Source of the DNA: CAZIOH01 sp964540815
Lineage (GTDB): Bacteria; Myxococcota_A; Polyangia; Fen-1088
Length of the DNA stretch: 64,000 nt
Assembly (NCBI GenBank): GCA_964540815.1
Contig: CAZIOH010000010.1
Coordinates: forward strand, 34,089-98,088
Reading direction: 5' to 3'
The translations under genes were made by a program, and so were the position numbers. This document shows positions 8,563 to 17,782 of this stretch, piece by piece. The notes under the pieces were generated by a model. The model was not told the DNA's origin. It made no database searches and worked only from the letters and a program-made list of their open reading frames with translations. How positions within the stretch are numbered: the stretch's first letter is position 1; every line of letters starts with the position of its first letter.

Positions 8563-9267
8563 TTGTTGGACCATTCGATCCCACCCACTCCGCCAGCCTC
8601 CTCCCCGCCGTCTCCGGCGGCGTTGCTGCAAGTGCTCAAGCGGTTGCCCATCTTTCCATTGCCCGGCGTGGTGCTGTTCCCGAACGCGCTCCTGCCGTTG
8701 CACATCTTCGAGGAGCGGTACCGCAAGATGGCCCGCGACACCCTGATGTCGGGGCGGCACCTGGCGGTGGCCAGTCTGAAGTCTCCCGAGGAGGCGCTGA
8801 GCTCCGAGCGACCCGCGGTTCGGCCGGTGATGGGGGTGGGGGAGATCGTGCTGGCGCACGAGCTGCCGGATGGCCGGTTCAACGTGGTGCTGCGCGGCTG
8901 GACCCGGGTCCACCTCGACGAGGAGCTGGCCACCGACGAGCCCTACCGGATCGTCTCGGCGAGCGTGCGGAAGGATCTGCCGGTGTCCGATCCGCGCGAG
9001 CTGCGCGACGCCGATCAGGTGCTCCGGGCGCTGGTGAACCGGCTTGCAGACGACGTGGCCGAGGGGGGCGAGCTGCTGCGGCAGATCGTGTGGTCCCAGG
9101 CGGAGCCCACCGATCTGGCCGATGTCCTGGCGGCCGCGCTGATCGCGGAGCCGAAGAAGCGGCAGCGCCTGCTCGAGATGCGCAACGTGGTCAAGCGGAT
9201 CGAGACGGTGTCGGCCTGCGTCGCCTCCATGCTGGATCCGGACGCGGCCGGCGTCGGCCGCAACTGA
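8563..9267 (+). CDS. LON substrate-binding domain protein
   Basis: 234 residues if started at TTG 8563. After a Pro/Ser-rich leader the sequence LPIFPLPGVVLFPNALLPLH followed by IFEERYRKM is the N-terminal (substrate-binding) domain of Lon protease. No AAA+ ATPase or Ser/Lys protease domain follows, so it is a stand-alone LON domain of the type often called ATP-dependent-protease-like. It probably binds peptides or protein termini; the actual role is unknown. The start is uncertain because upstream spacing is weak. Confidence 0.87.
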   Translation: MLDHSIPPTPPASSPPSPAALLQVLKRLPIFPLPGVVLFPNALLPLHIFEERYRKMARDTLMSGRHLAVASLKSPEEALSSERPAVRPVMGVGEIVLAHELPDGRFNVVLRGWTRVHLDEELATDEPYRIVSASVRKDLPVSDPRELRDADQVLRALVNRLADDVAEGGELLRQIVWSQAEPTDLADVLAAALIAEPKKRQRLLEMRNVVKRIETVSACVASMLDPDAAGVGRN

Positions 9268-9377
9268 GCCAGCGACCTCCCGCCTGGCTGACGGTGTGCG
9301 ACTTCGTCGAGGAAGTGTGCGCGGCCGGCGCAGGGGCGGATAGAGGGAAGGCGAACCGAGCCGGCCCACACTGAAGC

Positions 9378-10739
9378 ATGAGCCGACGACACGTCCCGTC
9401 GCGACGGGCCTTCCTCGAGGCCATGGGCGTCGGCTGCGCGCTCTTGCCGTGGTTGCCGTCCGAAAGCGCCCGGGCCGCGTGCTCCGGCGTCTCGGGGCCA
9501 AAGAGGGTCTTCATCCTGGTCTGGGCGAACGGGATGCTGGGGGGCGGCGATTCGTGGGCCACGACCGGCCCCGACTTCACCCTGCCCGATCAGATGGCGT
9601 CGCTCGAGCCCTGTCGGCAAGACCTGATCTTGATGGATGGTCTCGACTACAAGTTCATCAGGGACATGCCCGGCTCCGGCGAGAGGAGCGCCGTGGCCTG
9701 TTTCCCGGGAATGCTGACCGGGGCGTTCTACGCGACCCTCTCCTCCGCCACTTCTGCCGATGTGGCGGGAGGGATCTCCATCGACCAGTACCTCGGGGCC
9801 AAGCTGCAAGCGAGCGGCTACCCCGGCCTTCGCAGCTTGAACCTCGCGGTGCAGGCGCAAGTTGGAGCGGCGAGCCTCTCGTGGAGAGCCGCGGGAGTTC
9901 CGGTCCGTCCCAACCAGGACCCGTTTGCCGTCTTCTCCAAGCTCTTCGGATCGTCGGCGCAGCCTCCGCTCGACGAGATCCTGGCGATGCGACGGAGTGT
10001 TCTCGACCATGTGGCGGGAGAGCTCGATCGATTCACCGCGAGGGTCGGCGGGACGGAGGATCGGAGGCGGGTGGCCGTTCACCTGCAGAACGTGCGCGAT
10101 CTCGAGCAGCGCCTGGCTCAACAACAGGTCGCCGCGGCGGCGCCCGCGTGCGCGCCTCCCGATCTGGGACCGATGGTCGGGGTCCGCGAGAACAAGAACT
10201 TCGAGCTCATCACCAAGCTGCAGATCGATCTCTCGGTCGCTGCGCTGGCCGCGGACGCGACCCGCGTGGTGGTGCTCCAGCTCGGGGATCAAGGAGACGC
10301 GCAGATCGTCCTGACCTCCCTGGGGCTCTCGCCGGGAGGTCCGAATCCGGCGAACGCGGTCGCCGGAGATGTCAACAGCATCTACGCCATTGCCAGGACG
10401 AATGGCCCCTTGAAGGTCAAGATCGACACCTGGTTCATGAGCCAGGTGTCCTATGCGATAGGCGGGCTCAAGGGCGCCCTCGACGGCGCGGGGACCCTGC
10501 TCGACAACACCGTGTTCCTGGCCATGAACAACATGCGGACCGGGCTCCGGGAGACGACCGGAGTTCCCGCGATCATGGCGGGAGGCTGCGGAGGGTACTT
10601 CAAGACCGGCCGCAGCCTGGCGCTGACGAACACGCCACACAACGGGGTGCTGGTCGCGCTGGCGAACGCCATGGGATTTCCCACCCCCACGTTCGGCGAG
10701 GCCATCTACGGCGGGGAACTGGCCGCCCTCAGAGGATGA
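9378..10739 (+). CDS. DUF1552 protein with Tat-like signal
   Basis: 453 residues. The N-terminus RRHVPSRRAFLEAMGVGCAL has the twin-arginine SRRAFLE motif, a hydrophobic core and an Ala-x-Ala cleavage site near residue 35, so export by the Tat path is likely. The body (KRVFILVWANGMLGGGDSW, LMDGLDYKF, ISIDQYLG) matches the DUF1552 family of secreted proteins, common in Planctomycetes and Myxococcota and usually next to DUF1592/1588 haem-type lipoproteins. That is the case here, 37 bases downstream. Function unknown; the DUF1501-like fold suggests an alkaline-phosphatase-like hydrolase but I see no clear metal site. Confidence 0.9.
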   Translation: MSRRHVPSRRAFLEAMGVGCALLPWLPSESARAACSGVSGPKRVFILVWANGMLGGGDSWATTGPDFTLPDQMASLEPCRQDLILMDGLDYKFIRDMPGSGERSAVACFPGMLTGAFYATLSSATSADVAGGISIDQYLGAKLQASGYPGLRSLNLAVQAQVGAASLSWRAAGVPVRPNQDPFAVFSKLFGSSAQPPLDEILAMRRSVLDHVAGELDRFTARVGGTEDRRRVAVHLQNVRDLEQRLAQQQVAAAAPACAPPDLGPMVGVRENKNFELITKLQIDLSVAALAADATRVVVLQLGDQGDAQIVLTSLGLSPGGPNPANAVAGDVNSIYAIARTNGPLKVKIDTWFMSQVSYAIGGLKGALDGAGTLLDNTVFLAMNNMRTGLRETTGVPAIMAGGCGGYFKTGRSLALTNTPHNGVLVALANAMGFPTPTFGEAIYGGELAALRG

Positions 10740-10776
10740 GGGTGCTCGGGACCGGGACACGCGAGGGAGCCAGGCC

Positions 10777-12765
10777 ATGAAAGCGCACGTTGTTCCTTTG
10801 ATTGTTCTCATGCTGACCGCATCGACGGTGACGGGCTGTCACCCGACGTCCAAGGTTGGTCGGGACGATGTCCCGGACGCGGGAGGTCCGGGCGAACGAG
10901 GCTCGGGCGCCGTCGGGGGAACCGGCACGGTCAGCGGCACCGGTGGAGGCCCCGTCGCGCTCGGCGGTGGAGGCGTCACCGGCGTCCAGGGGGTCCCGGG
11001 GAGCGCCGGCCTCGCGGCAGGCGGAAACGCGATGCCCGGCCCCGCAGGCACGGCCGGCGCCGCGGGCACCAGCGGATTGCCTGGCGCGGCCGGCACCATC
11101 GGAAACGTGGGCAACGTCGGCAACGTCGGATTACCCGGTCCCTTGTCTTCACTGCCCCCGGCGCCGAATGCCACGCCGACGCCGGAGAGCGCGGGAACCT
11201 TCGCCCTGCAGCACCTCACGGTGGCGGAGCTGAAGAACACCCTGGTTGACCTGCTGGGGATCTCGCCGTTCGACGTTGCCGCCGCGCTGGACGACGCAGG
11301 CCTTCCGCCCCTGGAGAATGCTGGCGACTCGTCGAATACGGGATACCTCGCCCCGGGGGAGCTCCGGGCGGCGCAGACGCAGGGCCTCTTCTCGGTGGCC
11401 GAGCAACTGGTCACCGATCTGCCGACCACGGCCTCGTCCTGCGCCGCCGCTGTCACGGGGGCCGGCGCCGACGCCACCGCCTGCGCCACGACCTTCATCC
11501 ACACGTTTGGACGACGCGCGTTTCGTCGGCCCGTGACGCAGGCGGAGGCGGCCGCGCTGCTCGCCCTCTTCGATACGGCCATGGGCCTCGGGTTCGACGT
11601 CCAGGGCTCGCTGGTCCAGGTCGTGCGAGCGATGCTTCAGTCACCCGGGTTCCTCTATCACTGGGAGGTGGGGGACGCCCCCGCGGCCCGCAGTGCAGGG
11701 CTCATCCCGCTCACGCCGTACCAGATCGCCTCCCGCCTGTCGTACCTCTTGTGGCAGACGATGCCGGACGAGGCCTTGCTGGCGGCGGCGGACAGCGATC
11801 AGCTTTCGACCCCGGATCAGATCCTGGCGCAGGCCAATCGCCTGCTGGCGGACGGAAGATCGACGGCCGGACTGGCGAACTTTCACCGGCAATGGCTCGG
11901 GCTGACCGCGCCGGAGTCCTTGTCGAAGGACCCGACGATGTTCCCGAAGTTCGTCGGCGAAGGGATGTGGGTCGGCTCCGAGCTGGACACGTTCGTGTCG
12001 CGGGTCGTCTCGACGGCCCCGCCATCCGCCGGAGACGGCACCTTGAAGACCTTGCTGACGGCACCGTACACGTACCAGGACGCCACCTTCCTGCGAGAGA
12101 TCTACGGGGCACCGGAGGTCCAGCTCTACGCTCCCTTGATCCTGGATCCCGCTCAGCGGGCTGGCATCTTGACCCAGATCGCCTTCCTCGCGACGAACGC
12201 GTCGGACACCTTGCCCGATCCCATCGAGCGGGGTGTCGTGGTGTGGCAGCGCCTGCTTTGCGCCCCTGCGAGCCCACACCCACCGGGTCTGCTGCTTCCA
12301 CCCAGCGTCAAGCTCGATCCGGCGGCGACCCTTCGCCAGGTGTACACGCAGCAGGACTCGAACGCGACCTGCGTGTCCTGTCACGCGTCCTTCGACCCTC
12401 TGGGGTTCGCTTTCGGAAACTACGACGCCGTGGGGGCATATCAGACGATGGACCTCGGGGACCACGGCCAGATCATCGACGCGTCCGGCGACGTGGTCAC
12501 GCCCGGCGGGACGAAGATCATCTTCCGGAACGCCGTCGATCTGGTGGACACCCTGGCGGCCAGCGACGAGGTCGAGTGGTGCGTGACGCGGCAGTGGTTT
12601 CGCTTCGTGCTCGGGCGCATGGAATCCGGGAGCGATCAGGGGTCGGTGGAGCTGGCCTATCGAGCGGGCGCGGCGGTCCCGGGGTTCTCGCTCCGGCAGA
12701 TGCTGACGAACCTGGTGCAGACGCGAACCTTTCGATTTCGGGCGCCTTCCCCCGGCGAGATGTGA
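10777..12765 (+). CDS. DUF1592/DUF1588 lipoprotein with collagen-like linker
   Basis: 662 residues. A lipobox (VTGC, Cys21) follows a short hydrophobic leader. Residues about 66-122 form 17 Gly-X-Y triplets (GVT GVQ GVP ... GNV GNV GLP GPL) with one interruption, a collagen-like stretch. The rest matches the multi-domain DUF1587/1595/1592/1588/1585 proteins: HTFGRRAFRRPVT, then LTPYQIASRLSYLLW, then NATCVSCHASFDPLGFAF with a c-type haem motif CVSCH at Cys532. Such proteins are predicted to be surface electron carriers, role unproven. It forms a probable two-gene unit with the DUF1552 gene in front. Confidence 0.9.
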   Translation: MKAHVVPLIVLMLTASTVTGCHPTSKVGRDDVPDAGGPGERGSGAVGGTGTVSGTGGGPVALGGGGVTGVQGVPGSAGLAAGGNAMPGPAGTAGAAGTSGLPGAAGTIGNVGNVGNVGLPGPLSSLPPAPNATPTPESAGTFALQHLTVAELKNTLVDLLGISPFDVAAALDDAGLPPLENAGDSSNTGYLAPGELRAAQTQGLFSVAEQLVTDLPTTASSCAAAVTGAGADATACATTFIHTFGRRAFRRPVTQAEAAALLALFDTAMGLGFDVQGSLVQVVRAMLQSPGFLYHWEVGDAPAARSAGLIPLTPYQIASRLSYLLWQTMPDEALLAAADSDQLSTPDQILAQANRLLADGRSTAGLANFHRQWLGLTAPESLSKDPTMFPKFVGEGMWVGSELDTFVSRVVSTAPPSAGDGTLKTLLTAPYTYQDATFLREIYGAPEVQLYAPLILDPAQRAGILTQIAFLATNASDTLPDPIERGVVVWQRLLCAPASPHPPGLLLPPSVKLDPAATLRQVYTQQDSNATCVSCHASFDPLGFAFGNYDAVGAYQTMDLGDHGQIIDASGDVVTPGGTKIIFRNAVDLVDTLAASDEVEWCVTRQWFRFVLGRMESGSDQGSVELAYRAGAAVPGFSLRQMLTNLVQTRTFRFRAPSPGEM

Positions 12766-12945
12766 ACCGAGGGGATCGCCCTCCTCGGAGACCGGAGTCG
12801 GGCGCAACCGTTGCGGCGAGGCGCCCGCGCGACGCATGCGCTGCGGGGCCTGCGGCGCTGGCCGCCGGCGCGCGCGAGGTCCGGCTGGTACGCGGGTTGC
12901 TTTCTCCTTCTCAGGCGGAGAGGAGCCCCGCCGGGAGCGATCGTC

Positions 12946-13491
12946 ATGACCGAAACGCAGGTGCTCTATGCCAACATCGTCTCGAACATCGTCGCGATGC
13001 TGATCCTTCTCATCAGCTGGCGGTGGCGAAACGTTGGGCGGTTCCTGTTCCTCGCCCTCTTCCTGTGGGCGGCGCAGACCAACCTGCGCGTCGCGATCCG
13101 GACCCCGAGCGCGTACCTCGAGTACGCGCGCTGGGCGGTCGAGCCTTACCGTCGATTCATCCTCGGCCCGTTTGCGCGCCACGTGGGCGTCATGGTCGGT
13201 GCCATCGCCTTCGGCCAGGCGGCGATCGCCGTCCTCGTCGCGTTGCGGGGGCGGCTCGTCACGCTGGGTCTCGCGGGCGCGATGGTCTTCCTGCTCGCGA
13301 TCGCGCCGCTCGGCCGGGGCTCGGCCTTCCCGTTCTCGCTCATCGTCGCGTTCGCGGCCCTGCGGCTCACGCGCCACCGGTACGAGCGCACGCTCATGGG
13401 CGAGGTCGCCCTCCGGTCCCGAGGGCTTCGGCGTCGGCCCACGGTCGGCGCCCATGATGCGCCCATGTCTGCCGCCCGCGGCTTCAGGTGA
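12946..13491 (+). CDS. Small integral membrane protein, unknown
   Basis: 181 residues from ATG 12946 with GGGAGCGA as ribosome site. About five hydrophobic helices are visible at 7-25, 31-45, 79-100, 104-121 and 126-141, and the tail is very Arg-rich. No family recognised. Its last 8 bases overlap the stop of the convergent DUF1552 gene. The 180 bases upstream (12766-12945) contain only a short CCGAGG/CCTCGG hairpin near 12770-12790. Confidence 0.75.
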   Translation: MTETQVLYANIVSNIVAMLILLISWRWRNVGRFLFLALFLWAAQTNLRVAIRTPSAYLEYARWAVEPYRRFILGPFARHVGVMVGAIAFGQAAIAVLVALRGRLVTLGLAGAMVFLLAIAPLGRGSAFPFSLIVAFAALRLTRHRYERTLMGEVALRSRGLRRRPTVGAHDAPMSAARGFR

Positions 13492-15067
13492 CGAAGCCCG
13501 GCAACGGCCCCGTGTACTGGGCCGGGCTGCCGAGCGAGGGCAGCGTGACACCGAAGATGGGGGCCAGCGCCAACCAGAAGTCATTGAAGGGGCGGTTCCC
13601 GGTCCCACCGACCGTATCGGGATCGAGCTGCATCGGCAGCGGGCCGCCCGTCACCTTCAGGAAGGTACCGCCCGCGAGCCGGGTGTTCTTCCCGCCGAGG
13701 ACGATCAAGGGCATGTTGAGCTGACCGTGGTCCCAGCGGTTGGACTCGTCGCTGACGTACGGGACGACGGTGTTGTCGAGCAAGGTGTTGCCGTCGAGAT
13801 CGGTGGCCGCGTCGAACGCCTGCAAGGCCTGCGAGGTCTGATCGTTGTAGAAGCGATCGATGGCGGCCCCCCAGGCGAGCGTGGCCTTCCCGGCGGGGGT
13901 CGCAGGATCCATGCTCAAGGGCTCGTAGTGGGGAGCGGCCGGCAACGCGCCATACGGAGCGGGAAGCGTCGCGCCGTCGAAGGTGGTCGGGAAGAGGACG
14001 TTGCTCGTGGCGGCCGACCACATGAACGTCGCCACGCGAACCAGATCGCACAAGAACGCCGCCTTGATGATCTCGAGCTGGGCTCGCCCGAGGACCTGGT
14101 GGGGATGGCTCGTGGGATCGCCGGGAACGTAGTAGTCGACGCCGGAGAGCGCCGAGACGCCGGTCCCCGGCGTGACCGCGGGGCCGCTTGCTCCCACCCC
14201 GGTCTGCGCGAACATGGGCGGGCGGGGCGGGACGACGCACGTTCCCTGGGCAGGCAGCGACGCCCGGATGCTGGCCTCGAGTTGCTGGATGGCGTCCGCG
14301 TGGGTGTCGAGCTTGAGCTTCTCCGAGGCCGGGATGAGCGTCCGCAGACGCGTCAGATCGCTCCGCATGAAATCGAGGACGCTCAGCTTCCGGGCGAACA
14401 GGGCGGCCGAGGTGCTGCCGGCCGGCACCGCGCCGCCGAAGAGTCGAATGAACGAATTGAGCGGCTGGGTCTCGGGGTAGATGGGCTGGCGGGCGAGAGC
14501 GATGCTGGGGTTGGCCGTGGGCGGCAGGTAGGAGAGCACGCGCGGCGCCGTTTCGTCGCGATCCGAGCGAACGTCCGCCGACAGCGCCAGCGACCCGAAA
14601 GGCGTCCGACTGCCCATGGCGGCGCCCGCCCCCCCGAGCACCGGGGAGCGCGCCAGGAGGAGCTGGTCGATGGAAGGACCGCCCGCGACGTGATCCTGCA
14701 CCCCGATCATCCCGAGGGTGGGCACGCCCGTCATGAGCGCGACCATCCCACCCTCGGCGGAGCTCACTCCGCCCCCGCTCGGGCCGGCGCACACCAGGTT
14801 GAGGCCGTCGATCATCACCATCTTCGACTGCAGGGGGGCGAACGGCGCGCTGTTCAGCGGCAGCGTGAAGGTCGTGGTCGTGGCCGTCGCCGTGGGGCGC
14901 CACAGATCGAGCTCTGTCCCGCAGGCGCGCTGGATGATGAGGAGCCGGAGCGGCGCGGGCATCCCCTGCGCGCGCGCCTCGATGCTGCGCAGGAGGGGCG
15001 CGAGCAGGGCGAGGGAGCCGCCGCAACCACGCAGGAACGCCCGGCGGGCCATCTGGTACGACGTCAT
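13484..15067 (-). CDS. Second DUF1552 protein
   Basis: 527 residues from ATG 15067, with GGAGGAA as ribosome site 6 bases upstream. The leader YQMARRAFLRGCGGSLALLA is a Tat-like signal ending near AQG (residue ~33). The body shares RLLIIQRACGTELDLW, MIDGLNLVC, GPSIDQLLLA and NMPLIVLGGK with the DUF1552 family. Unlike the copy at 9378 it has no adjacent DUF1592 partner on its own strand, though the pair sits only about 700 bases away across the convergent membrane protein. Likely a paralogue kept in the same neighbourhood. Function unknown. Confidence 0.9.
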   Translation of the reverse strand: MTSYQMARRAFLRGCGGSLALLAPLLRSIEARAQGMPAPLRLLIIQRACGTELDLWRPTATATTTTFTLPLNSAPFAPLQSKMVMIDGLNLVCAGPSGGGVSSAEGGMVALMTGVPTLGMIGVQDHVAGGPSIDQLLLARSPVLGGAGAAMGSRTPFGSLALSADVRSDRDETAPRVLSYLPPTANPSIALARQPIYPETQPLNSFIRLFGGAVPAGSTSAALFARKLSVLDFMRSDLTRLRTLIPASEKLKLDTHADAIQQLEASIRASLPAQGTCVVPPRPPMFAQTGVGASGPAVTPGTGVSALSGVDYYVPGDPTSHPHQVLGRAQLEIIKAAFLCDLVRVATFMWSAATSNVLFPTTFDGATLPAPYGALPAAPHYEPLSMDPATPAGKATLAWGAAIDRFYNDQTSQALQAFDAATDLDGNTLLDNTVVPYVSDESNRWDHGQLNMPLIVLGGKNTRLAGGTFLKVTGGPLPMQLDPDTVGGTGNRPFNDFWLALAPIFGVTLPSLGSPAQYTGPLPGFVT

Positions 15068-15307
15068 CTGCTTCCTCCGGGGCGGGCGGGCGCGAGCGCG
15101 ACCGGCCCGAATGCTCGAACATCCTCGCGCGCGGCGAGCAGAGCGATCCCGATGACGGCGCGGCGCGTGGGGGCAAACATGGCCGTTGGGCAGATCATAG
15201 CTCAGGTCCCGACCGCGAGCGCACGCGCCCGCGCCGAGACTGCCACGACGCTGTCGCCCCGGGGCCGCATGCCGCATGCATGGTCGGCCGCTATACTCTC
15301 GACCGCG

Positions 15308-16309
15308 ATGACGGAGCGATATCGGGCGATGATGGTGACCGCGCCCGGCGGGCCCGAGGCGCTGGCCTGCGTCGAGCTGCCCGTGGTGGAGCCGAGCGCT
15401 GGTCAGTTGCGCGTGCGCGTGCGCGCGGCCGGGGTCGGCGCGACCGACCTGATGGTCCTGGCCGGAAGGTACCGCTACGCCCCCAAGATTCCAGTCGTCC
15501 CCGGCTACGAGATCGCCGGCACCGTCGATGCCATCGGCCCCGGCGTCACCGGCTTCACGCTCGGCCAGCGGGTCGCGGCGCTGACGGTCCACGGAGGCAT
15601 GGCAGAGCTCCTGGTGCGGGAGGCGGAGCACTTCCTGCCGATCCCCGACGGCGTCTCCGATATCCAGGCCGCGGGCGCGATCCTGAACTACGTCACCGCC
15701 TGGCAGATGATCCAGCGCGTGGCGAAGGTGTCGTCCGGCCAGACGGCGCTGGTCACCGGCGCCGCGGGGGGCGTCGGCACGGCGGCGCTGCAGATCTTGC
15801 GGCTGGTGGGCGCGAGGACCTACGGGGCCGCGTCGGCCAGGAAGCACGAGACCGTCCGCAAGCAGGGCGCGATCCCGATCGACCACCGCGCGGGGCGCCT
15901 CGATCGCCTGGTGCGCGGGCTCGAACCTCGGGGCGTCGATTGCGCGTTCGACGCGGTGGGTGGTCCCAACACCGGCCCGTGCATCCGCGCCGCGAGGCGT
16001 GGCGGCACGGTCGTCGGCTACGGGTTCATGGGCGTCCGCGGAACGACCGCCGCGCTGGCCATGTTCGCCAACTTGCTGGTTGTGGCACGGCTGCGGGGGC
16101 GGCGGGGCGTGTTCTATGGCATCACGATGCTCTACCGGAAGGACCCCAAGCCGTTGCGCGAGGATCTTCCGAAGATCTTCGCGCTCGTCGCCGAGAAGAA
16201 GCTCGAGCCGGTGGTCGCCCTGACGTTTCCGCTGGTCGAGGCGAAGAAGGCCATGGAGCTGCTGGCTGGCGGGGAGGTGCAGGGCAAGGTTGTCTTGACC
16301 GCCGTCTGA
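15308..16309 (+). CDS. Medium-chain (zinc-type) NADPH:quinone-like oxidoreductase
   Basis: 333 residues from ATG 15308. PGYEIAGTVDAIGPGV is the N-terminal GroES-like substrate domain, and GAAGGVGT at 151-158 (after TALVT) is the nucleotide-binding loop. The structural Zn-Cys cluster is absent, so it belongs with the zinc-independent quinone oxidoreductase/zeta-crystallin branch. It reduces quinones or activated alkenes with NADPH in most relatives; the substrate here is unknown. The 240 bases upstream (15068-15307) are the divergent control region with the DUF1552 gene. The next gene follows after 35 bases or fewer. Confidence 0.9.
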   Translation: MTERYRAMMVTAPGGPEALACVELPVVEPSAGQLRVRVRAAGVGATDLMVLAGRYRYAPKIPVVPGYEIAGTVDAIGPGVTGFTLGQRVAALTVHGGMAELLVREAEHFLPIPDGVSDIQAAGAILNYVTAWQMIQRVAKVSSGQTALVTGAAGGVGTAALQILRLVGARTYGAASARKHETVRKQGAIPIDHRAGRLDRLVRGLEPRGVDCAFDAVGGPNTGPCIRAARRGGTVVGYGFMGVRGTTAALAMFANLLVVARLRGRRGVFYGITMLYRKDPKPLREDLPKIFALVAEKKLEPVVALTFPLVEAKKAMELLAGGEVQGKVVLTAV

Positions 16310-16344
16310 CGCCACCGGTGGCCGAGGTACGGTACCATGAGCGC

Positions 16345-16710
16345 GTGGCTGTCACCGAGGATGAGGCACGCGCGCTCGCGCGCGAGTGGATCGAGGCCTG
16401 GAATTCCCATGACCTCGCGCGGATCCTGGCGCACTACGCCGAGGAGGTGGTGCTGACCTCGCCGGTCGCGGCCGAACGCCTCGGGGAGCCGTCCGGGACC
16501 GTGCGTGGAAAGGCGGCGCTGCGGGCCTACTTCGCGCTCGGCCTCCGGGTCTTCCCGGACCTGCGCTTCGAGCTGCGCGACGTGATGTGGGGGCTTGGCA
16601 GCGTGCTCCTGTACTACCGCAACCAGCGTGGCACCATGACCGGCGAGTACATGGAGCTCTCGCCCCAGTCTGGGCTCGTCACGCGGGTGGTCGCCAACTA
16701 CGGAGGGTGA
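16345..16710 (+). CDS. SnoaL/NTF2-like protein
   Basis: 121 residues if started at GTG 16345; GTG 16318 is in frame and only 8 bases after the upstream stop. The sequence EDEARALAREWIEAWNSHDL, then HYAEEVVLTSP and GEYMELS is a typical SnoaL-like cone fold (NTF2-like), as used by small ketosteroid isomerase-type and polyketide-cyclase proteins. It follows the quinone oxidoreductase closely, so the two may act on one substrate. Activity cannot be predicted. Confidence 0.78.
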   Translation: MAVTEDEARALAREWIEAWNSHDLARILAHYAEEVVLTSPVAAERLGEPSGTVRGKAALRAYFALGLRVFPDLRFELRDVMWGLGSVLLYYRNQRGTMTGEYMELSPQSGLVTRVVANYGG

Positions 16711-16756
16711 GCGGCTCGGCGGCGGCTCCCGACCGGTCGGTCCTGTCGATTGCGCC

Positions 16757-17659
16757 TCACTCCGCGGCGGCGGACGCGGTGGTGGTCGTGGTCACGGGCC
16801 CCGGCGTCAGGACGCCGGAGTTGTCGGCGCAGGTCCCGTCGGTGCCGTTCGTCCCGGCCTTGCAGACCGCGTCGGTGATGGCGAGACAGGCAATGGCCGG
16901 ACAGGCCCGCGGAACCTTGTCGCAGCCGCCGGCTTGCCACTTCGCGATGATCACCTTGAGCTGGGTGTCGTCGTTGACGAAGGTCTGGCAGCCCGGGCAG
17001 GAGATGGAGCGCGAGACCTTGATGCCGCAAGCCCCCTTGGCCGTGGTCGAGCAGAGCTTGGCGTTCTGGAGCTCGTTGGAATAGGCGGTCACGAGGTCGT
17101 TGCAGACGACCGCCGGATCCCCGCCCGTCCCCCCGGCGCCCCCCGTTCCTGCGACGCCGCCGTGTCCTCCGGTCCCGGCGGAGCCGCCGGTGCCGACGGA
17201 TTTTCCACCAGTGCCCGAGCCCGGGTTGCCGCCGGGGCCCGTGCCGCCACCGGTGCCCGGACGCCCGCCGGACGCGTTGCCCCCGGCGCCGACCTTGCCT
17301 CCCGTGCTGGTGCCCCCGGTCGAGGTTGCCCCCGCGCCGCCGGTGCCCGGGCTCTGTCCGCCCGAGCCGATCGACCCGCCGCCGGAGCCTCCCGATCCCG
17401 TGTCGGGAGCTCCACCCGTCCCGCTCGGACCTCCGCCGGTCCCCTCGGCATGACCGCCGGAGCCCGGATGCCCACCCGAGCCGAGGGCGCCGTCGCCACC
17501 CGTCCCGTCCGCGCCGAATGGCTTTCCGGCGTCACCTCCGCAGGCCATCACCAGGAGCAGCGCGACCGACAGCGCGGTGCCTGCACCGACACCTCCTGGG
17601 GTGCAGGAGGAGGTGCGGCGGCATCGGACGCCAAAGGAGATCCGGCAGGGGGTGTTCAT
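16757..17659 (-). CDS. Lipoprotein with Gly/Thr-rich linker and Cys-rich tail
   Basis: 300 residues from ATG 17659. The leader GTALSVALLLVMACGGDAG has a lipobox-like VMAC. About 130 residues of GTGGxxGSGG repeats then act as a flexible linker, and a C-terminal domain holds eight or more Cys (VVCND, KLCSTT, GACGIKV, SCPGCQTF, GGCDKVPRACPAIACLAI), likely disulphide-paired. The plan is typical of Myxococcota surface lipoproteins. No catalytic motif. It is convergent with the SnoaL-like gene; a perfect 12-bp palindrome CCGACCGGTCGG lies between them at 16729-16740. Confidence 0.8.
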   Translation of the reverse strand: MNTPCRISFGVRCRRTSSCTPGGVGAGTALSVALLLVMACGGDAGKPFGADGTGGDGALGSGGHPGSGGHAEGTGGGPSGTGGAPDTGSGGSGGGSIGSGGQSPGTGGAGATSTGGTSTGGKVGAGGNASGGRPGTGGGTGPGGNPGSGTGGKSVGTGGSAGTGGHGGVAGTGGAGGTGGDPAVVCNDLVTAYSNELQNAKLCSTTAKGACGIKVSRSISCPGCQTFVNDDTQLKVIIAKWQAGGCDKVPRACPAIACLAITDAVCKAGTNGTDGTCADNSGVLTPGPVTTTTTASAAAE

Positions 17660-17782
17660 CCGACGAACATCGTACAACCTTCGTGCCAGCTTGAGGACCC
17701 GCGCAGGACCGTGCTCCCGGCCTCCGGCGCATCGCGCGGTCTCAGGTTTCCGAAGCACTCCGGACATTTTTGACAACGTGGT

